NCBI GenBank assembly: GCA_945859605.1
Contig: OX243814.1
Location: 31,021,173 to 31,085,172, forward strand
DNA: 64,000 nucleotides
Direction of reading: 5' to 3'
Source: Lumbricus rubellus
Lineage: Eukaryota > Annelida > Clitellata > Crassiclitellata > Lumbricidae
A program made the position numbers and the translations under genes. Position 1 is the first letter of the stretch; each line of letters starts with the position of its first letter. The notes below the pieces were generated by a model. That model worked only from the letters and a program-made list of their open reading frames with translations. It searched no databases and was not told the DNA's origin. Of the stretch, positions 11,701 to 20,640 are shown piece after piece.

Positions 11701-14115
11701 CTTAGAATATTTAGTTTGCATCTGCTGGATATATAATCTGTGCCTTTGTTTCAAGTCAGAACTCTAACAATATGAGATTTGCCCTTCTTCATTCGGATGA
11801 CAAGTAAAGGAACCTAGCAAATCTTACTATGATCCATTCTAACCTAGGTTCTAGGGCTAAAATCTCCTTCAATTTTCAATGACAATCAGCCAGCCACTCA
11901 CCTGTGGATATGCGGAAACATCAACACCTACAGAGTCTGACTCTACCAAAACAAATAACGGAAATATCACAAAAGTTACATTTGGCATTGTTGTTCAACA
12001 CATTCAAACTGCCTTTACAATGCAAGATTACAAGTTAGAAAATCATGCCTGTTGTGACAAAATACAGAATTCTATTAATTGTCTTGCTACATCCTTAGAT
12101 ATACTTAACAACATGCATAGACGACTTATCTAATCCACAGTCAACAGTGTAAACAAAATTAGCTGACCCTGATCATGTTCAAACTAGTACATTCTTCACC
12201 TTCCTTTGAACACATGATTCTCAATATTAATAAACAATTGTAAACAGTGAACAGGCAACAGTTAATTGAGAAGTTTCTTACATAATATTTACAATTACAA
12301 TAAGCTTCAAACAATGAAAGCTCCATCTTTGGAGCTGTCATCATTTCTTTGGCTAGAACCTGAACAGAAATGAGACAATGTCAAATTTACAAGTCAAAGT
12401 GTTAGTGATTCATACATTCTCAATTTCTCAAACTGCAATTGATACACATGTATGCTTAAAAACGGAACCTAGTTCATTAAATTTAACCTCCAAAAATAAT
12501 GTAGCGTACAAATCCTAAAAAATGTAAACATCATGTAATCATAAAGTAGAAACAAAACTGCTTAACCCTTTAATGCCAAGATGGTAGTAAATGGTATGGA
12601 AATCCTATTAACATACGTCTTTACAGTTATTTAGTTTTCAAGCGACTCACCAAACTGGCCTAAAGTCAAATCACCATTTCCAATTTTGGGTCGATGGCAG
12701 ACGAAGCAGCTTTCGCTATTGAGGTAGAAGCTAGTAAAAGGCAGACTGCTCAGCCCGCCCTCCCCTTCCTTTACTCTACTACCAGATGTCAGCTTCTGCA
12801 TGGTCTGCCCCTCCTGCGTCTGCTGCCACTGTCACAGAGATGTCAGAAGAAAAAACTAGAATGAATAAAGCGTCAAAACACAAAACTCTGTCATCTTCTA
12901 ATAACTTGCTAACATAATTATATAGACAATGTTATGAAAAGCCGAAAGCAGACTTCCCTAAATTCAAAAAGTCTGCGTTTTGTAGAAGTACTTTTGAACA
13001 GTTATATAATGCCAAGTGCTGTAAGAGGTGCATAAAAGAACTGTTTTAATAATTTATTTAAAGATTTCATTACATATTAAGTACATTCGGATGAAACATA
13101 GAGTATGCATAGTGGGTAATCCCAAGGTACGCTTATCCTCCCTTCAGTCAGTTATGAACTAGGCAGCCAGGAAGTGCTCCCGACTCCAGCACAAAAAGCA
13201 CAGTTTTGAGTTTAGTAAAAAAAAACTCAGTAAGAGCCCCAGGAAGCAGATGTAGCTCTGGTGGGAGCCCGTTTCAGACAACTGGGTCCACCATGGAAAA
13301 TGCTCGATTCCAAATTGTTGCAGTTCGAACCTGTGCAGAACGGTGGGTCTTGGATACCCGTGAAGCAACAGATCTCTCGCAGGTAGTCTGGGGCAATACC
13401 AAGTTCAAGTAGACATTTCCGAACCAGAGCAGTGATCCAATACCCAATGTGCTGCCGGGTAGGAAGCCAGTTTACATACACAGGCATTCGCATTCGGGTT
13501 TGACCAAATCCCCAAAAGTAATTTTGGCCAGATCCCTGAAATCAATTTTCACAAAACCTGATTTTTTACTCTAAACTGTGTTATCAACACACAAAGGGTC
13601 CATTGATCTCAAATCTGAATAGTTTTTAGGGGTTCGGCCACTTTCTATTATAAAACTGTTTTCTGGAAATCAGGCTTTGTGTATTTGCGTTTTCGGGGAT
13701 TAAGGCTGACCCTTCGCAGTCTTTGTGATTGCATAGTGTACTATTGTTTTGATTTTAGACAATGAGTAACACTTACACTAACCCACTTCGTTAACGTCTA
13801 AAATAAGCAGTGGAGTCAGCTTTTCTACAGCAGCAAAACTAAATGTAAATATAAACAAAGTGATCTCCATTCGGAATCAATCACCTGAGAATAGGCTGCC
13901 AAAGAATCACCCAAGCTATGCATGAAGGTATTTGTACTGGTAGGCATAGTGCTTTGGAAGCAGCCGTTGACTGTCTTTGTCGGGGCCTGCGAGTTCGAAC
14001 CCGGACCAGTCAGGTTCGAACCCGAGCCACTAACATTCGACGGGAGTAGATAACTTTTCCCAGCAGTTCGTTTTGGCTTTCTCCTCGGAGTTTTCTTCGC
14101 ATCAGATGAGCCCAT
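244..14115 (-). CDS. Unrecognised coiled-coil protein with acidic region, 13 exons, 3' end outside window
   Basis: Assembled from GT-AG exons whose phases all fit (transcript order, high to low): 14115-13885, 12828-12651, 12352-12293 (or 12299), 11927-11902, 11223-11173, 10672-10563, 10028-9849, 8554-8338, 6033-5884, 4821-4685, 2320-2193, 1220-1027, 546-244. This gives about 655 residues and a donor at 244/243, so the gene continues to the left. The protein starts M-G-S-S-D-A-K-K with a basic stretch (TPRRKPKRTAGK). It then has a Cys pair motif (SCFVCHRP), a Cys cluster (CNCSSC), glutamine/glutamate-rich helical segments likely to form coiled coils (exons 10028, 6033, 4821), a Cys/Leu-rich segment with FHCLESWVEEF (exon 8554), and an Asp/Glu run of about 35 residues (exon 1220), followed by a Ser/Ala/Gly-rich low-complexity exon. 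I do not recognise the family; a cytoskeletal or centrosomal scaffold is only a guess. Exons 11927, 11223 and 2320 are the least certain. Confidence 0.72.
588..807 (-). repeat. tRNA-derived SINE, near full length
   Basis: Read on the minus strand it begins GGGGCGCGGTGGTGTAGTGG, which contains an A-box-like stretch, and continues to a B-box-like GGTTCGAACCC, then a conserved body, and ends with gcacatacaaacaa. Five further copies lie in this window (3950, 23141, 42100, 49694, 54185). It sits in an intron of the coiled-coil gene. Confidence 0.8.
1586..1666 (-). repeat. Degenerate tRNA-like sequence
   Basis: On the minus strand, GCCCAGTAGCGCAATGGATA leads to GAGTTCGAGCCCCCGCTGGGC. The ends pair as a 7-bp acceptor stem (GCCCAGT with GCTGGGC, one G-T wobble) and A/B boxes are present, but the anticodon and T stems do not pair well. 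This is a tRNA pseudogene or the head of a second SINE family rather than a working tRNA gene. It lies in an intron of the coiled-coil gene. Confidence 0.5.
2684..2762. repeat. Trinucleotide microsatellite (CAA)n/(CAT)n
   Basis: A run of CAA triplets is followed by CAT triplets, about 80 bp in all, upstream of the exon at 2320 on the minus strand. Simple intronic repeat with no coding role seen. Confidence 0.9.
3261..3331. mobile_element. TTAA-bounded hairpin MITE, copy 1
   Basis: Begins TTAACCCTTTAATGC and ends GGCATTAAAGGGTTAA, so the two ends are inverted repeats flanked by TTAA. The middle (about 40 bp) is conserved in the other copies at 9609, 12562 (half), 32161 and 56558. TTAA flanks plus a CCCTTT end are the hallmark of piggyBac-type elements; that assignment is inference. 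Confidence 0.7.
3950..4158 (+). repeat. tRNA-derived SINE, plus orientation
   Basis: Same family as 588-807 in the other orientation: starts GGGGCGCGGTGGTGTCGTTG, has the B box GGTTCGAATCC, and ends in an ACATACAAACAAAC tail. A (TA)n run lies immediately upstream. Confidence 0.8.
4408..4610. repeat. Dispersed repeat, 'TAATGTAATG / GCGCTCCCAG' family
   Basis: Shares long stretches with 8600-8940: the leading TAATGTAATGTAATT, GGCCATTCAGTAGYGCTCCC, ATAGGTCTTAAGAAGAGAG and GTAGAGTCCCACRCAGAGTGG. Noncoding; the class of element is unknown to me. Confidence 0.7.
6100..7220. other. Intron sequence with repeat fragments, no gene seen
   Basis: Part of the intron between exons 8554-8338 and 6033-5884. 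It holds a short tandem repeat of ACAAATTTATTTAATAATAAT around 6310-6375 and a fragment of the dispersed repeat family (around 6470-6610, resembling 44480-44700). Nothing else with coding character was found. Confidence 0.6.
7369..7995. repeat. 24-bp minisatellite, about 26 units, with higher-order duplication
   Basis: The unit is GCCAGCACAATCAACAACAA plus CAAY, where Y alternates between T and C. The array lies in an intron of the coiled-coil gene. Frames through it are open because 24 is divisible by three; this should not be taken as coding. The T/C pattern shows that a nine-unit block (7561-7776) has been copied in tandem (7777-7992). Confidence 0.95.
8597..8940. repeat. Dispersed repeat, second copy of the 4408 family
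   Basis: Longer copy of the repeat at 4408-4610, with a (GA)n stretch in the middle. Related stretches occur near 13120-13480, 44450-44720 and 55960-56040. Intronic. Confidence 0.65.
9609..9675. mobile_element. TTAA-type hairpin MITE, copy 2 (left end decayed)
   Basis: Contains the shared core AATGCCGGAGGGTATGGG and ends GGCATTAAAGGGTTAA. The left terminal TTAACCCTTT has mutated. Confidence 0.6.
10083..10275. mobile_element. hAT-type MITE, 193 bp, with 8-bp target duplication
   Basis: Ends are CAGGGCTTTTTTAA and TTAAAAACAGCCCTG, inverted to each other, and the element is flanked on both sides by ATTGACAT. An 8-bp duplication with a CAGGG end is characteristic of the hAT superfamily. It carries no transposase. 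The same element occurs at 14583 (truncated, opposite orientation) and, split by a LINE, at 61761-63237. Confidence 0.85.
10848..11040. repeat. Two tandem fragments of the 'TTTATATAGCGC' repeat
   Basis: Two adjacent copies of (TTA)n followed by TTTATACAGCGCACCT or TTTATATAGCGCACCT and AGTGCTCCCAGT. The same core recurs across the window (for example 1710, 27060, 29130, 30680, 32870, 53710, 55675, 61590) and resembles the 3' half of the tRNA-derived SINE. Confidence 0.65.
12562..12610. mobile_element. TTAA-type hairpin MITE, copy 3 (half element)
   Basis: Starts TTAACCCTTTAATGCC and carries the conserved core, then stops at about 12610 without the right end. Confidence 0.6.
13120..13480. repeat. 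Dispersed repeat with GTGCTCCCGACTCCAG core
   Basis: Resembles the repeat stretches at 42900-43030 (GCCCCAGGAAGCAG) and 44480-44710 (GACTCGATT, TTGCAATA-type sequence). Intronic, between the first two exons of the coiled-coil gene. No long open frame of its own. Confidence 0.55.
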
Positions 14116-14582
14116 CGTAAACTTGATCATTAGACAACAGTATGTCTCGCTTCGGTCTAAGGAAATGCAAACAGTTTATTCTCAGTTACGTTTAAAGCGA
14201 AACTCGCAATTTCCTGCTATTTGTTTCAGTGATATACTACAGAAAATTATCGAATTTTTATCTCTTAGACCAACATGGCCGTCCATCCCGATGACTAAAC
14301 ATTCCAAGATCTATGCGCCCGAGCACTTGTTTTGAAACAGTTTCTGTAGCCCTTATCTGTAGGCCTGCTTGCACAAGTCACGGTAAAAAATAAACATTGT
14401 AAGAAATTTGAAAATTATTCCCATACTTTCATGTGACAAGCTACAAGTACACAGCAGTTTGATCATCTAGTTCAAAGACGCAGCAGTGTGTTAACATCTG
14501 AGAAACATGCATTTGCTAGAAAAAAATTGTGTATACATCCATGAAGTTTGTCACAGTTGGCCCATAGTTGTTGTCAAATATT

Positions 14583-14710
14583 CAGGGCTGTTTTAAGGAA
14601 AGTTTTTAGAACTGCACAACTCCTTTCCTTTCCCATCATCCATGGTAAATTACTTCCAATCGGAGAACAGTGACCTTTTGCTGGTTTTAACTGTAGGCCT
14701 ACAGAAGTGG
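14583..14710. mobile_element. Truncated hAT-type MITE, inverted relative to 10083
   Basis: Begins CAGGGCTGTTTTAAGGAA and matches the reverse complement of the right part of 10083-10275, including the stretch around TTTACCATGGA. The other end is missing. Confidence 0.7.
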
Positions 14711-15644
14711 GGGAAAGTGGTGTAAAACGGGCCCATCGGGTGAACTGGGCCCCCTCTTTAGTGGGCTAATCTAGCGTGTTGGACCGCGTTTTCCATGACA
14801 AACGTCTTCAGGCTGTTCTGTTGAATATTCATCAGCATTGAGACAGAATTTTTTTTCGAACTATCGACGGAAACAGCCAAAAGTTTAAATTTCGCTATTT
14901 TCTTACGATTTCAGTTGGCGTTAAATATTTTTGTATGCGTTTTGCATGAAACATTTTCCGTGGACATAGGAAATCATTTGAAGCAGTATTTACTCGACAA
15001 TAAGTCTGTCATCATCAATTTAGTATATTCAATCATTTCACTTAAAAATGGTCGTCTGATATAGGCTATGCAATGACCTATGGTACGTGTGGTCTAAAAC
15101 GGGCCCTGGGGGCCCGTTTTAGAAATGTGTTTTAAAGATCATAAATCATCACAGCAGTAAATCTGTTTCGTTGATCTTAAAATGATGTGACGCCAATTTA
15201 AACGGGGAAACGGTCAGATCTCACCGGATCAATTTGGTGAAAAGTTAGCAGAGTCGAGGCCGTATACGGTCGTTGTATAAAATTTAGTATAGGACTATTG
15301 GCTTACACGTACTAGCCTACATGTAAGAATCATGCAGGTGCTCGAGTAGGCATATCCTACGTACATGTACGTATAGGCCTATAGGTTAGAATATTTTATA
15401 AATCTCTTAGCCTATAGGCCAGCAGAGGCAGCAAATCCAATAGAAACAACGTCACTGTTTGCACTCTGATAGCTGACAGTGCCAGTCCCAAGCTTAGATA
15501 AAGGAGGAGGGAGACACTATTCATCTTTGTTCTGACACAGCAGCAATTAAGCGATGCAATATTATATTATGGAAATTGAGACAAAATCTGCAGCGCTCAA
15601 CAAATTAGGAAATTAGATTTTTTTAAATCAGAGACCGAAATACT

Positions 15645-15835
15645 CTCTCTGTGACTTTCTGTCTCTGTCTATGTCTGTCTCTGTCTTCCTCTGTCTGTCT
15701 CTCTGTCTGTCTCTGTCTCTCTCTGTGTCTGTGTCTCTCTGTCTGTCTCTGTCTGTGTCTCTCTCTCTGTGTCTCTCTGTCTATCTCTGTCTCTCTCTGT
15801 CTTCCTCTCTCTGTCTCTCTCTGCCTCTGCCTCTT
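15645..15835. repeat. TCTG/TC-rich microsatellite
   Basis: About 190 bp of TCTCTGTCTG-type simple repeat, open in several frames only because of its composition. Confidence 0.9.
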
Positions 15836-16024
15836 CTGTCCTGAATCCATACACACACAGATCTCGAGCACCGCGTATACTATAGGCTAAGCCGCGGCAG
15901 ATGTTCTGTCTCTGTTTCCTGTAGGCTATATGAGGCAAACCGACGCATATAATAGGCAACGCCACTTTTGCGATCATGGAGGCAGACACGATGTCTGCAT
16001 GGGTTGTGACTATAAACTAGACTG

Positions 16025-16028
<4 letters not shown>

Positions 16029-16066
<38 letters not shown>
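16029..16066. repeat. (CA)n microsatellite
   Basis: An uninterrupted run of about 18 CA dinucleotides upstream of the membrane-protein gene. Confidence 0.95.
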
Positions 16067-16068
<2 letters not shown>

Positions 16069-16672
16069 TGTATGCTCCCAGAGGAGATCGTCGATATTTT
16101 ATTGAACTCTTTGGATCCGACATCAAATATGAGTCAAACAGACGCCTTTAAGCAGAACAATACTGACGTTACTCATCGCGACAACAGACTGTCGATTGTC
16201 CAATACTATATGCATAATACTATGCTATACACGGCATATAATTATTCATATGTACACACATTATTGCTAGATGCTGCAGTGCAGTGGACGGTGGCCGCTT
16301 CTGTGGTTGTTGTGTCCGTGTCAAACACGCTGCATGGAGCACCCGGAAAACGAGCGGCTATTAGCTCCACCGGAATTTCATTGATCTGGAGCGAGTAGAG
16401 TTATAACTGCTATGTTTCATCAAATAAACGGCATAGATAATGAAACATTTTGTTCTATTAACACTAGAAATGTAAGTCGTGGTCCTGGGATTTTTCGGTC
16501 TTTGATTGTGAAACGGCGTAACAGGATGAGCAACTGGAATTTGTGAAGACACGACCGCGGGATATGACACTCTCGATGAAAGTGTGGAACTTTCCTACAC
16601 ACTTTCCTGCACACTAGAGTGCAGCTCTCACTCGACCACATTTTTGTGCAATTTCTCACGCGACCCTTCGAG

Positions 16673-19600
16673 ATGTGTGACCATAACAAGGGGATCTCAC
16701 TACTAGCCATCCTGGTTGTCATCTGTTGTGTGATGAATCTACTCCTCGTGATTCCCGTTGACTCTGCAGTTCCACCGATGGGGCAGCAACCGACTCATCG
16801 CAATTCCTCGATGCTCAATCGCATCCTTTATGACGACGACCAATCAGCCTTAGGAGCCACGGCAACAGTCAAGTCTCTCGATAAGGTTGATGATAAGGAC
16901 CGTCATCATCGCCAGCAGACCAACGAAATGGGAGAAGGAAGGGGAAGACGGGGCAACGTTGCATTCCAACAGGTTGCCTCAGACGCGGAATCTACCAGTG
17001 TAAATTTAGCCTGGAAGCTGCAGCATCGTCGCCATCAGATGCAACAGCAACGACGACAACAACAACAACAACAACAACAACAATTGCAGCAACATCAGCA
17101 GAAGCAACAACGGATATACCCACGTCAGCAGCAACTACAGCAGTTGCAGTCTAAGGTTACCCGTGATGGGGAGAGGCAGCAAAGAGACGTTGCTTCATCC
17201 TCTTCCTCCTCCACGTTGTCCATTTGTAGTCTCCATCCGCAGAATCCGGATCTACCTCGCTTTCTAAGAACACTGTCGCACAAGGGCGAGACGCATCTAA
17301 TCGAATACAGCATCACGTTTCCCGAATACCCGACGAATCCCCTCAAAGCGGACTGGACAACTGCGTCAAGGTCAAACGCCACTGCGACGACCTACGTCTA
17401 CCAGGAAGCCAAGTGGCAAAGGGTGTTGTCCAGCCAGGGAAAGGAACTTCTTACTATTGCCTTCAACTACGACGCTATGTCTTTGCGACTACTGAGGTAT
17501 GGAGTTAAAAAGATGACCGTGCCCTTGTTAGATAATCCTCCCAAATGTTTTGCTGCGCAGAACACATCCCAGAGGATGGCCATGACCTTGAATCTGCTTC
17601 TGAGAGACTTCAACGAGGAGAGAGAAAGTGGTGCAGATGGTGGCTTCAACGGTCTGACAGATACTGAGGACGATCTTTGGAAGCACGCAAACAATTTCGT
17701 CTGTCGTCAGATTGTCGAAGACAGTGGAGGATTTGCCAAGTTCTCGCACGAGTGCTGCACAATAAGACACTCCGCCGGTAGACGTCAAATTGCATGCGTC
17801 ATCTCGTCCCCAGGCAACCTGGTCACTTGTTTGAACATCCTCCTAGCTTCGCTGGCTGTTCTCTTCTTCTTCTTTGGGCCACTCCTTCTACAGAAGCTGC
17901 TCTTCTCCGGGTCAACTGGAAGGTCAGAGTACGTCGTGCCCCTTGAGCCTCACCTGCGAAAGACGATCCTCGTTCGACGCGTTCCATGCGAGGATGGATC
18001 GTCGCCAGCCAAGCGGAAAGAAATAAGACAGTTCGTCAGGTTTCGTGAGCTGGTCAAGGGTCTCAAGTCGGAGCAGGTTATGCGTGTCACATTCAGAAGG
18101 CTGGACATACTCGTCGACAACCGTGAACTCATGTCAGAAGACGAAGTTCCGGTTGGTTTGCTTCGGTTCCTCTTGGACGCCTTCGTTCGGTGCAAGATCA
18201 TCGGAGTTGAACCGTTCCGGACATGTTGTGCCGAGAGCGTGATCGGCAGTTGGTCCCCTTACTTCCTGTGGTTCCGGCTGAAGAAGCACGAGTCCGACTG
18301 CAACCGCGGATGCAAGGAGATCTGTGCCTGGTCGTCCATCTTCCGCTGCCTCGGTGGTCTGATTCTGATGGCCATCCTTCCACTGCCCTACTATTTCCGC
18401 TTGGCCGCTTTCTACTGGTTCGAGAAGGAGGAGACGGATGCCAGAGACGAGGTCCGCAGTCAACTCGGACTGAGCTACAGACCTGGAGGATACGATCTAT
18501 TCCAGTGGTTGACTCCTGGTCACTCCCTTGTCGTCGCCATCCACGCGGCTTTCTACGTCTCCTACCTACTTCTGTTCATCGCGAGAGCATCGGACGCTTC
18601 AAGGGTCGATGACGTCATCCTTAGAAGCGTCACCGACATGCGAAAACTGCGACGCAAGGAGTGCCTTCGCATGCTGTGCGCTCACCTAGTCCTCCCATTC
18701 GAGAAGTTCGGCTTCTGTGGGGGCCTTGTGGCGGCCTTGTACTGGCCTCTGGTCTTGCCCTTCTGTCTTCTGGTGGCCTTGGGCTACTGCATTCCGACGC
18801 TGTACCTCGTAGGACGTCTCCTGGTCCCGTCTAGACCCAACTGCCTGCGCACGAGACCAGTTTCCTCTCCACCTGGGGAAGACTGCAACACCCTCACCCT
18901 GTCAGAAGGCGCCACGTCCTTCAGTTCCTGCTTCCTACTCGACCGGATAAGCGTCGATCGGAGTCCTTCTCTGAAGGACAGCAACACCGTCCAGACCCCA
19001 AGTCGTCATAGTCCGTCCCGTGGCCCATCACGCCAGTCGGTTACCACGGCAATTGCATCCATCCTAACCACGTTGTGCATGATCGTCTGCATGCTTTCCA
19101 TCCTGGCGATGTATTCGGAGACGTTTGGTTTCCTCGTGGAGGTCGGGGTCTTCGCGACCCTTGGAGCCATCGTAAATGCAGAACACTCCATCTGCAACGT
19201 CATCCTCGTTCTCTGGGGCTGCGTCTACATCGTCGTACCCTACCGAATGGTCTACGCCAGGTACGCGGAACTCAGTCGATGCGTATTTCGCTTTCTGAAG
19301 ACGTCGCTCGGCGAACGCATCCAGTCGGTAAGTCTCCTCAGACACGAGAACCAGAGGAACACGGCATTCAAGTTTCTCGACGCACACGTTGCGGTCTGCA
19401 GAAATTCAACCTGTTCCGATCAAAGTCCATGTCCACCGCCAAAGGTGGTTGGAGGTTCCTCTCGCGAACAGGACACATCCGCGAAGAAGGTGACGGAGGC
19501 TGCAGAGAAGGACACAACTAGGGCGACACCAATCGACAATACGTCATCACCGACCACTAACACGGATGCGACCATCGAGTACAGAGACGACAAACTACAC

Positions 19601-20416
19601 TGGAAGATCCGCTCGTTGGTCATGTTCGTCGACCGCAAGGACAAGCCTCGCATCCCACGCCAGCTCTTCTGGAGGATCTGCGAGCTGGACCTGACCGGGA
19701 ACCCTGGTCCCGTGCGTCGAGCAATAGCCGTAGCCACTGGAAAGGTGCTCGTCTCTCTGCTCTTCCTAGTCTTGCTTTACATTGTCGTGAGAGTATCAGC
19801 CGAGATGGAGCCGACATCTAGCGGCGGCGGCGGCGTCTTACAAGCGTTGATCGTTTTCAGCGTTGGCTCCGTTCCCATCGTTGCCTTCATCGTTCGAGGC
19901 CAATCGAGGGAACGCCTGAACGAGTACTCGCTGGCCGGAAACATCCGAAGGACGATACTCGAGCACTACGAGCACGTTTGGCCCGTTCAGGACCTGCGCT
20001 TCAGCCACTTCAAGGACATCGGGGAAACGCAGGACGGTGATCCCAAAGAACGCCCTCTTGCGGAAAGTTGGCAACACCACGAGGCCAGAAGTCAGAGGTC
20101 AACTCTTCGGGGTCGCGCCAGTTACGATCCTTCTCAGGTTGACTTGTTGATCACCATACGAGAAGAGGACGAGTCGTCGAGGCTTGGGGACGAGGGTCCG
20201 TGTTCCCCGACGCCATCCGGAAGTGCAAACTCGGATGTTTTTCGCAACCTCGACGAAGACTTCGCACGAGAAGGATTGCCACTGAGGCTCCTCGGAAAGC
20301 GAGCGACGAGGTGCACCAGCGATCCAACGGCTGAATCGCATCATCCTAACTCGCTGGTGTCAGGACTAAGCAGCTGCCATGATGTATCTGTCCAGATAGA
20401 CGGACCAGACGTATGA
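16673..20416 (+). CDS. Intronless multi-pass membrane protein, 1247 residues, family not recognised
   Basis: A single uninterrupted frame. The first Met is at 16673; the open frame upstream begins only after a TGA at 16577 and offers no earlier ATG. Residues 9-33 are strongly hydrophobic (ISLLAILVVICCVMNLLLVI), a likely signal peptide. A Q-rich stretch with a (CAA)n run follows near residues 120-165, then a Cys-containing predicted outer domain to about 380. Hydrophobic segments follow at roughly 383-408, 555-580, 620-640, 679-717, 790-862 (probably two or three helices), 1023-1045 and 1055-1076. The C-terminal 170 residues are hydrophilic and Ser/Glu-rich, probably cytosolic. Codons are clearly GC-richer than the surrounding DNA and there are no introns, unlike all neighbours. 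The function is unknown; a receptor, channel or fusogen-like protein cannot be told apart from sequence alone. That it is a real gene is very likely. Confidence 0.85.
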   Translation: MCDHNKGISLLAILVVICCVMNLLLVIPVDSAVPPMGQQPTHRNSSMLNRILYDDDQSALGATATVKSLDKVDDKDRHHRQQTNEMGEGRGRRGNVAFQQVASDAESTSVNLAWKLQHRRHQMQQQRRQQQQQQQQQLQQHQQKQQRIYPRQQQLQQLQSKVTRDGERQQRDVASSSSSSTLSICSLHPQNPDLPRFLRTLSHKGETHLIEYSITFPEYPTNPLKADWTTASRSNATATTYVYQEAKWQRVLSSQGKELLTIAFNYDAMSLRLLRYGVKKMTVPLLDNPPKCFAAQNTSQRMAMTLNLLLRDFNEERESGADGGFNGLTDTEDDLWKHANNFVCRQIVEDSGGFAKFSHECCTIRHSAGRRQIACVISSPGNLVTCLNILLASLAVLFFFFGPLLLQKLLFSGSTGRSEYVVPLEPHLRKTILVRRVPCEDGSSPAKRKEIRQFVRFRELVKGLKSEQVMRVTFRRLDILVDNRELMSEDEVPVGLLRFLLDAFVRCKIIGVEPFRTCCAESVIGSWSPYFLWFRLKKHESDCNRGCKEICAWSSIFRCLGGLILMAILPLPYYFRLAAFYWFEKEETDARDEVRSQLGLSYRPGGYDLFQWLTPGHSLVVAIHAAFYVSYLLLFIARASDASRVDDVILRSVTDMRKLRRKECLRMLCAHLVLPFEKFGFCGGLVAALYWPLVLPFCLLVALGYCIPTLYLVGRLLVPSRPNCLRTRPVSSPPGEDCNTLTLSEGATSFSSCFLLDRISVDRSPSLKDSNTVQTPSRHSPSRGPSRQSVTTAIASILTTLCMIVCMLSILAMYSETFGFLVEVGVFATLGAIVNAEHSICNVILVLWGCVYIVVPYRMVYARYAELSRCVFRFLKTSLGERIQSVSLLRHENQRNTAFKFLDAHVAVCRNSTCSDQSPCPPPKVVGGSSREQDTSAKKVTEAAEKDTTRATPIDNTSSPTTNTDATIEYRDDKLHWKIRSLVMFVDRKDKPRIPRQLFWRICELDLTGNPGPVRRAIAVATGKVLVSLLFLVLLYIVVRVSAEMEPTSSGGGGVLQALIVFSVGSVPIVAFIVRGQSRERLNEYSLAGNIRRTILEHYEHVWPVQDLRFSHFKDIGETQDGDPKERPLAESWQHHEARSQRSTLRGRASYDPSQVDLLITIREEDESSRLGDEGPCSPTPSGSANSDVFRNLDEDFAREGLPLRLLGKRATRCTSDPTAESHHPNSLVSGLSSCHDVSVQIDGPDV

Positions 20417-20477
20417 ACAAACGTATGAGCAGAGATCTTTGCAAGGAAACACGTGACTTTATTAGTTTGAAGGATTC

Positions 20478-20640
20478 AGTGGCGGCGCCACCATCGGTTA
20501 CGGCAGGCCATAGGGCCTATGACTTGCTGCCTATTTTGCTGAGCTGTCTTATGAGCTGCCAAAGATTCTTTTGAATTTTTAATAATCTTCTTTACATTTC
20601 ATTTCTTCAACCTGCTGAATAACTCCCACGACTCTTTTAT
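20478..20640. repeat. Dispersed repeat, partner of 60105-60305
   Basis: Shares GGCAGGYCAT, a TGCCTATTTYRCT-like stretch, TTTAGAATTTTTAAT-like sequence and ACCTGCTGAATAACTCCCA with the copy near the right end. The 60105 copy has CAGTGG-type ends that are inverted, so this may be a hAT-like MITE. Confidence 0.6.

Larger units (their letters stand above)
14711..16672. other. Intergenic region between two divergent genes
   Basis: Separates the minus-strand coiled-coil gene from the plus-strand membrane-protein gene, so both promoters probably lie here. It holds a perfect GC-rich palindrome at 15094-15122, a (TCTG)/(TC)n microsatellite at about 15645-15835 and a (CA)n run at about 16029-16066. 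No TATA box or coding exon that I would defend was found. Confidence 0.6.

Noticed and set aside
15623..15989. Arg/Glu-rich or Ser/Leu-rich proteins
   Set aside because: Translations of the TCTG/TC microsatellite.
16072..16398. 108-residue frame upstream of the membrane-protein gene
   Set aside because: No family features, starts beside a CA repeat; probably chance or 5' UTR.
16619..16672. Start of the membrane-protein gene at 16619
   Set aside because: That codon is GTG; the first ATG in frame is at 16673, which also places the signal peptide at the N-terminus.
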